Origin: 2-02-FULL-46-13 sp036517235
GTDB lineage: Bacteria > Patescibacteriota > Minisyncoccia > Phycocordibacterales > DSPV01
Assembly (NCBI GenBank): GCA_036517235.1
Contig: DATDXL010000024.1
Span: forward strand, 1 to 9,106
Reading direction: 5' to 3'
DNA: 9,106 bases
Part shown: positions 5,844 through 9,106 of the stretch, one piece after another
Layout of the letters: each line of letters begins with the position of its first letter
Numbering within the stretch: position 1 is the stretch's first letter
Made by a program: the position numbers and the translations under genes
The notes under the pieces: model-generated
Told to the model about the DNA's origin: nothing
Databases searched by the model: none
The model's input: the letters and a program-made list of their open reading frames with translations, nothing else

Positions 5844-6791
5844 ATGTTCTGGCTTAATGTAAAACGAGTGCTACGGACGGGATTTGTGAGCTTCTGGCGC
5901 AACGGGTTCGTCTCGGTCGCTTCGATTCTCGTCATGACCATCACCCTCTTCGTCATAGGTTCCCTGGTATTCAATAACGCGCTCCTCCAGTCGTCCTTGA
6001 AGGAACTTCAGGACAAGGTGGATATCAATGTCTATTTCGTGACATCGGCGCCCATTGACGATATAGTCGCCTTAAAGGCGACGCTTGAGTCATTCCCCGA
6101 AGTCGCTGTAGTTGAATATGTCTCGCGCGATGAGGCGCTTGAGCGTTTCAAGGCTCGGCACGAAGACGACCAGTTGATACTCCAGGCGCTTGATGAGGTG
6201 GGGGACAACCCACTTGGGGCAGTATTAAATATCAAAACGAAAGAGCCCTCACAGTACGAAAGTATCGCGGAGTACTTGAAGCAGAACCCGACTCTTTCCA
6301 AAGAAGGGAAACCTTTGATCGACAAGGTCAATTACTATCAGAACAAAGTTGCCATAGATAAATTGAACCAGATCATAGACGCCTCGCGTGCCTCAAGCCT
6401 TGCCCGAACGCTCGTCCTTATACTCGCGTCTCTGGCGGTAGCGTTCAATACCATCCGTCTTGCCATTTATGTGACCCGTGAAGAGATTTCCGTTATGCGT
6501 TTGGTGGGCGCCAGCCGTATGTATATCCGAGGGCCGTTCATCGTCGCGGGGTTCATTTATGGGACAGTGTCAGCAGTCATCGCCATCATCGCGTTTTACC
6601 CGGTAACCTATTGGTTTGGGCCCTTGTTTTACCCGCTTCCCATTTTTCTTACGAGCGACAGCATCGGGAACCTACATCTCTTTCAATATTACATTGCGAA
6701 CTTTGCGCAGATCTGCTTTATCGTCGTTGCTTCAGGATTAGTGCTCGGTGCGCTCTCAAGCTTTCTTGCAGTCAGACGATATTTGAAATAG
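5844..6791 (+). CDS. ftsX: cell division membrane protein FtsX, 315 aa
   Basis: Membrane half of FtsEX. Layout matches the family: a short cytoplasmic N-terminus (MFWLNVKRVLRTGFVSFWRN), TM1 at about 21-44, a large outer domain at about 45-185 (VDINVYFVTSAPIDD..., FPEVAVVEYVSRDEALERF), then TM2 at about 188-208, the conserved cytoplasmic loop EEISVMRLVGAS at about 212-224, and TM3 (about 230-255) and TM4 (about 285-308) before a basic end. The outer domain is where hydrolases or their activators normally bind; no M23-type hydrolase gene follows in this window. ATG 5844 gives the expected start and has no Shine-Dalgarno. A 42-nt palindrome lies about 40 nt after the stop. Confidence 0.92.
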   Translation: MFWLNVKRVLRTGFVSFWRNGFVSVASILVMTITLFVIGSLVFNNALLQSSLKELQDKVDINVYFVTSAPIDDIVALKATLESFPEVAVVEYVSRDEALERFKARHEDDQLILQALDEVGDNPLGAVLNIKTKEPSQYESIAEYLKQNPTLSKEGKPLIDKVNYYQNKVAIDKLNQIIDASRASSLARTLVLILASLAVAFNTIRLAIYVTREEISVMRLVGASRMYIRGPFIVAGFIYGTVSAVIAIIAFYPVTYWFGPLFYPLPIFLTSDSIGNLHLFQYYIANFAQICFIVVASGLVLGALSSFLAVRRYLK

Positions 6792-6832
6792 GGAAACTGA
6801 TTCTTTCACATGTATCCTTTCTCCATATATAT

Positions 6833-6874
6833 ATATACCCTTATCCATTGCTATAGCAATGGATAAGGGTATAT
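6833..6874. repeat. 42-nt perfect palindrome after ftsX
   Basis: Left arm ATATACCCTTATCCATTGC (6833-6851) plus TA, mirrored exactly by the right arm to 6874, i.e. 21 of 21 pairs, or a 19-bp stem with a TATA loop as RNA. An AT-dinucleotide run lies just upstream. The centre GCTATAGC is the same as in the palindrome at 4484-4531 although the outer arms differ. It probably shapes the 3' end of the ftsEX mRNA; there is no T-tract. Confidence 0.85.
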
Positions 6875-6937
6875 GATGCTTTTAGGCGAGATTGTGTAGA
6901 AAAAGGAGATACTCCGAGTTTTCCACAGAGCCCGTTG

Positions 6938-6965
6938 AACCTCCTTGCCCAGGTAGGAGGGTTTT
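6938..6965 (+). terminator. possible weak terminator after ftsX
   Basis: CCTCCT (6940-6945) pairs with AGGAGG (6955-6960) over a 9-nt loop, followed by GTTTT. The T-tract is short, and the hairpin overlaps the -35 region of the next promoter, so termination activity is uncertain. Confidence 0.35.
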
Positions 6966-6973
6966 GCTACTAT
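6945..6973 (+). promoter_or_regulatory. extended -10 promoter for the 6980-7239 transcript
   Basis: TTGCCC (6945-6950), 17-nt spacer, TACTAT (6968-6973) preceded by TGC, an extended -10 (TGnTAnnnT). The same TGCTACnAT form recurs at 7251-7259 before pyrG. Predicted start near 6980. Confidence 0.5.
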
Positions 6974-7053
6974 GAAATTCTGATGGGTCGTGCCTCTCGG
7001 GAGGATGACGACTCAAGTACCCTGGGGACGCAAGTCCAAAACACAGGACACGT

Positions 7054-7173
7054 ATGAAAAACATCCATGGGCGCCCCAATGCGCCCAATAACATTCGCCG
7101 CAACAACGCGAACGGCCATCGAACGACTATCGGCAATACGCGCAACCGCCGGCGGAACCAGCTCAACTGCTAA
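7054..7173 (+). CDS. possible 39-aa Asn/Arg-rich small protein
   Basis: Starts MKNIHGRPNAPNN and ends RRRNQLNC, very rich in Asn and Arg with Gly, Thr and His: a strongly basic, low-complexity peptide with no membrane segment. An AGGA sits 5 nt before the ATG, one of the few Shine-Dalgarno-like sites in the window. Third codon positions are mostly C, as in a coding frame. The ORF lies fully between a promoter and a terminator. Against it: the same bases form a GGGCGC/GCGCCC hairpin, a different frame (ATG 7067) is also open, and the composition may only reflect a structured RNA. No function can be given. Confidence 0.3.
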   Translation: MKNIHGRPNAPNNIRRNNANGHRTTIGNTRNRRRNQLNC

Positions 7174-7205
7174 GACGGCAGGCATCGTCAAGGTAGTCAA
7201 GGCTC

Positions 7206-7239
7206 CCCACTCGCACCGTGCGGGTGGGTCTTTTTTTTT
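7206..7239 (+). terminator. strong Rho-independent terminator before pyrG
   Basis: CCCACTCGCA (7206-7215) pairs with TGCGGGTGGG (7219-7228), 10 bp with one T-G, across a 3-nt loop, followed by TC and nine T (7229-7239). It separates the upstream transcript from pyrG and implies that pyrG has its own promoter. Confidence 0.85.
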
Positions 7240-7250
7240 GAACTTTTTTC

Positions 7251-7259
7251 TGCTACCAT
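7251..7259 (+). promoter_or_regulatory. extended -10 promoter for pyrG
   Basis: TGCTACCAT: an extended -10 (TGC then TACCAT 7254-7259). The -35 region lies in the T-tract of the upstream terminator and is poor, which extended -10 promoters tolerate. The predicted start near 7266 coincides with the first base pairs of the pyrG leader helix. Confidence 0.45.
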
Positions 7260-7264
7260 TCATT

Positions 7265-7406
7265 CATGCCCAGTAGTGAAACTTCGGCTTGCAGATTACC
7301 TCTCATGAGAACTATGGTAAATACAACGGTCGTTTCTTACCAGACCAATAGCGTTGGAACTTTTGCCGTGCGACAGCACGAGCCGAAGTTCTACTAACTG
7401 GGTATG
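7265..7406 (+). promoter_or_regulatory. structured pyrG leader, riboswitch-like, pairing with the start codon
   Basis: P1 is a long-range helix: CATGCCCAG (7265-7273) with CTGGGTATG (7398-7406, one G-U, includes the pyrG ATG), TAGT (7274-7277) with ACTA (7393-7396), and AACTTCGGCT (7280-7289) with AGCCGAAGTT (7381-7390), 23 pairs in all with small interruptions. It encloses three hairpins: TTACC/GGTAA (7296-7300/7316-7320); CAACGGTC (7324-7331) with GAC (7343-7345) and CGTTG (7352-7356); and CGTGC-GACA-GCACG (7367-7380). The result is a four-way junction. No Shine-Dalgarno and no terminator are present, so control would be at translation start. Regulation by CTP or another nucleotide is a guess based only on the downstream gene. 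Confidence 0.6.
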
Positions 7407-9098
7407 CGGACGCGCAACCATAAATATATCTTCGTTATCGGCGGCGTGATGTCAGGCGTCGGCAAAGGCATCGCCACCTCCTCGATTGGCGCTATACTCC
7501 AGGCGAAAGGGTTTATGGTCAACTTGATGAAGGTTGACCCTTATCTGAATGTGGACGCAGGAACGATGAATCCGACCGAGCACGGCGAGGTATTCGTACT
7601 CAACTCAGGCCTTGAGACCGACCAGGATATGGGCAACTACGAGCGTTTCTTGGGCCGCGATTTGGGAAAAGAGGATTACATGACGAGCGGTATGGTCTAT
7701 AAGCACGTCATCGATAAAGAGCGCTCGCTTGGCTTTAAAGGTAAGTTCGTAGAGGCGATACCGCACGTCACGGATGAAATTCGCCATCGTATTTTGCATG
7801 CTGCCGATGTGGGAAAATCCGATGTTTCCGTTATTGAGATTGGTGGCACGATAGGTGACTATCAGAACATTCTCTTTATTGAAGCGGCACGAGTATTGAG
7901 TATTAAGAATCGTGGTGATGTGCTTTTCGTCCTCGTTTCCTATCTTCCCGTTCCTGGTTCTATCGGTGAGATGAAAACGCGTCCGACACAGAATGCGATT
8001 CGTCAATTAAACACCTATGGTGTCCAACCTGATATCATCATCGCGCGCGGTCCGATGGCACTGGATCACAAGCGGAAAGAAAAAATCGCGCTCTCATGCA
8101 GCGTCCATCCGGAGAATGTTATCTCCGCACCCGATCTTGAGAGTGTGTATGAAGTCCCCATCAATTTTGAGCGTGATAAGCTTGGCGAGCGGATCCTTGA
8201 GGGACTTTCACTCAAGTCTCGCGTACGGAAAGACGGTCTTTCCAAGTGGAAGAGTTTTGTGAATCGCATCAAGAATCTTGGGGGCGAGGTGAATATCGCG
8301 GTGGTGGGAAAGTATTTTGATACGGGCGATTTCGTGCTCTCTGACGCCTATATTTCAGTCATTGAGGCAATTAAATACTCAGCGTATAAAGTGGGTGTAA
8401 AACCCGTATTGCACTGGCTTAATGCAAAAGACTTCGAATCGGGCAAAGCGGGCGTCAAGGAGCTCTCATCCTATGACGGCATTATCGTTCCCGGGGGTTT
8501 TGGTGAGACAGGCATTGAAGGAAAACTCAAAGTCATTCAGTATGCTCGCGAAAAGAAAATCCCGTACTTCGGGCTCTGCTACGGCATGCAGCTTGCGGTA
8601 GTCGAGTATGCACGGAACGTGCTTGGGTTTACGGGCGCCAATACGACCGAGATAAACCCGAAGACCGAATATCCGGTTATCGACATCATGCCGGACCAGA
8701 AGAAGAAGCTTGAAGAAGAGAACTATGGCGCTACGATGCGCCTTGGCGCATACCCATGCACTCTCAATCCCGGAACAATAGCGGCACGCGCCTACTTGTC
8801 CGCCAAAGCGTTCGCGTCGGCGGGCGGCGCGGCAACCGTAAGTGAGCGCCATCGCCACCGCTACGAGGTCAACCCGCCGTTCATAAAAAAACTTGAGGAA
8901 GGTGGGCTTGTCTTTTCAGGAACCTCGCCTGACGGTGTGCTGATGGAGATAGCGGAACTTCCGCGCAAAGTCCACCCTTTTTTCCTCGGTACGCAGTTTC
9001 ATCCAGAATTCAAAGCGCGTCCGCTTTCTCCACACCCTCTCTTCACCGAATTTATGAAAGCAGCAGTTGCTGATAAGAGGAAACCAGCGAAGTCATAG
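7404..9098 (+). CDS. pyrG: CTP synthase, 564 aa
   Basis: Makes CTP from UTP, ATP and glutamine, the last step of pyrimidine nucleotide synthesis, in the cytoplasm. The N-terminal synthetase domain begins KYIFVIGGVMSGVGKGIATSS (P-loop about residues 13-22), followed by MKVDPYLNVDAGTMNPTEHGEVFVLNSG and the EIGGTIGDYQ motif. The C-terminal class I glutamine amidotransferase domain has the nucleophile C392 in GLCYGMQ (usually GxCLGMQ) and the His-Glu pair H533/E535 in QFHPEF, and SxRHRHRYEVN just upstream. Length is a little above the usual 535-550 aa, mostly at the C-terminal end. The ATG at 7404 gives the expected short lead-in before the P-loop, has no Shine-Dalgarno, and lies in the closing helix of the structured leader. 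Complete; stop TAG is 8 nt before the window end. Confidence 0.96.
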   Translation: MRTRNHKYIFVIGGVMSGVGKGIATSSIGAILQAKGFMVNLMKVDPYLNVDAGTMNPTEHGEVFVLNSGLETDQDMGNYERFLGRDLGKEDYMTSGMVYKHVIDKERSLGFKGKFVEAIPHVTDEIRHRILHAADVGKSDVSVIEIGGTIGDYQNILFIEAARVLSIKNRGDVLFVLVSYLPVPGSIGEMKTRPTQNAIRQLNTYGVQPDIIIARGPMALDHKRKEKIALSCSVHPENVISAPDLESVYEVPINFERDKLGERILEGLSLKSRVRKDGLSKWKSFVNRIKNLGGEVNIAVVGKYFDTGDFVLSDAYISVIEAIKYSAYKVGVKPVLHWLNAKDFESGKAGVKELSSYDGIIVPGGFGETGIEGKLKVIQYAREKKIPYFGLCYGMQLAVVEYARNVLGFTGANTTEINPKTEYPVIDIMPDQKKKLEEENYGATMRLGAYPCTLNPGTIAARAYLSAKAFASAGGAATVSERHRHRYEVNPPFIKKLEEGGLVFSGTSPDGVLMEIAELPRKVHPFFLGTQFHPEFKARPLSPHPLFTEFMKAAVADKRKPAKS

Positions 9099-9106
9099 CA
9101 TGTTTG

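Larger units (their letters stand above)
6980..7239 (+). ncRNA. structured transcript of unknown class between ftsX and pyrG
   Basis: A promoter and a strong terminator delimit about 260 nt. Helices seen: GTCGT/ACGAC (6987-6991/7008-7012) enclosing CCTC/GAGG (6993-6996/7001-7004); CCTG/CAGG (7021-7024/7044-7047) enclosing GGAC/GTCC with a GCAA (GNRA) tetraloop (7026-7037); GGGCGC/GCGCCC (7069-7074/7081-7086); GACG/CGTC (7174-7177/7186-7189). GC-rich, T-poor sequence follows up to the terminator. No known RNA motif was recognised; GGGGACGCAAG only loosely recalls part of c-di-GMP riboswitches and the rest does not fit. It may be a small RNA, an mRNA for the 39-codon ORF inside it, or both. Confidence 0.45.

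Noticed and set aside
6910..6930. DnaA box / origin signal (TTTTCCACA)
   Set aside because: A single 8-of-9 match with no cluster, no AT-rich unwinding region and no dnaA or dnaN gene nearby.
7021..7047. c-di-GMP (GEMM) riboswitch suggested by GGGGACGCAAG
   Set aside because: Only a short string matches; the other conserved GEMM blocks and the two-helix arrangement are absent.
6882..7263. Minus-strand reading frames of 94-97 codons between ftsX and pyrG
   Set aside because: They run through a strong terminator and hairpins, have Arg/Pro-rich low-complexity translations and no credible start signal.
7067..7276. Plus-strand 69-codon ORF overlapping the small Asn/Arg-rich ORF
   Set aside because: It reads through the terminator T-tract (encoding FFLNFFLLPF) and into the pyrG promoter, so it cannot be a normal gene.

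Overview
The window is a gene-dense, all-plus-strand stretch of about 9.1 kb with a bacterial gene set: a partial CcdA-type membrane protein, a metal/thiol gene set, a release factor 2, FtsE, FtsX and CTP synthase. TGA, TAA and TAG all end genes, so the standard bacterial code is used. A shortened release factor 2, very few Shine-Dalgarno sequences, AT-rich inverted-repeat spacers and compact unknown proteins together suggest a candidate-phyla-radiation (Patescibacteria/Parcubacteria-like) bacterium. That placement is an inference from style, not a proven taxonomy.

Region 1 (1-3216) looks like an extracytoplasmic thiol and heavy-metal (probably copper) handling locus. It holds the C-terminal part of a CcdA-like membrane protein, a small helical unknown protein, a membrane-anchored unknown protein with a dense Cys/His/Met cluster, an HMA domain fused to a DsbD/TauE-like membrane domain, and a small secreted cupredoxin-like protein with a C...CxMGM site. 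Two gene junctions are identical (TAAAATCATG), and a promoter right at the HMA-fusion start suggests a second, perhaps leaderless, transcript.

Region 2 (3217-3582) has no gene but has what looks like a complete RNA transcription unit: a good sigma70-type promoter, a rod-like fold with several perfect helices, a second hairpin domain, and a Rho-independent terminator only about 20 nt before prfB. It is either a stand-alone small RNA or a prfB attenuator.

Region 3 (3583-6791) carries prfB, a small unknown gene, ftsE and ftsX. This order (prfB next to ftsEX) is familiar in many bacteria. prfB is followed by a 48-nt near-perfect palindrome, ftsX by a 42-nt perfect palindrome; both share the centre GCTATAGC. 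An AT-rich spacer with an imperfect inverted repeat separates ftsE from ftsX.

Region 4 (6792-7403) is a second RNA-rich intergenic stretch. An extended -10 promoter drives a roughly 260-nt transcript with several hairpins, an optional 39-codon Asn/Arg-rich ORF and a strong terminator. A second extended -10 promoter then gives a roughly 138-nt pyrG leader. The 5' end of that leader can pair in a 23-bp interrupted helix with the sequence up to and including the pyrG start codon, enclosing three hairpins: a four-way-junction, riboswitch-like architecture. Region 5 (7404-9098) is a complete pyrG.
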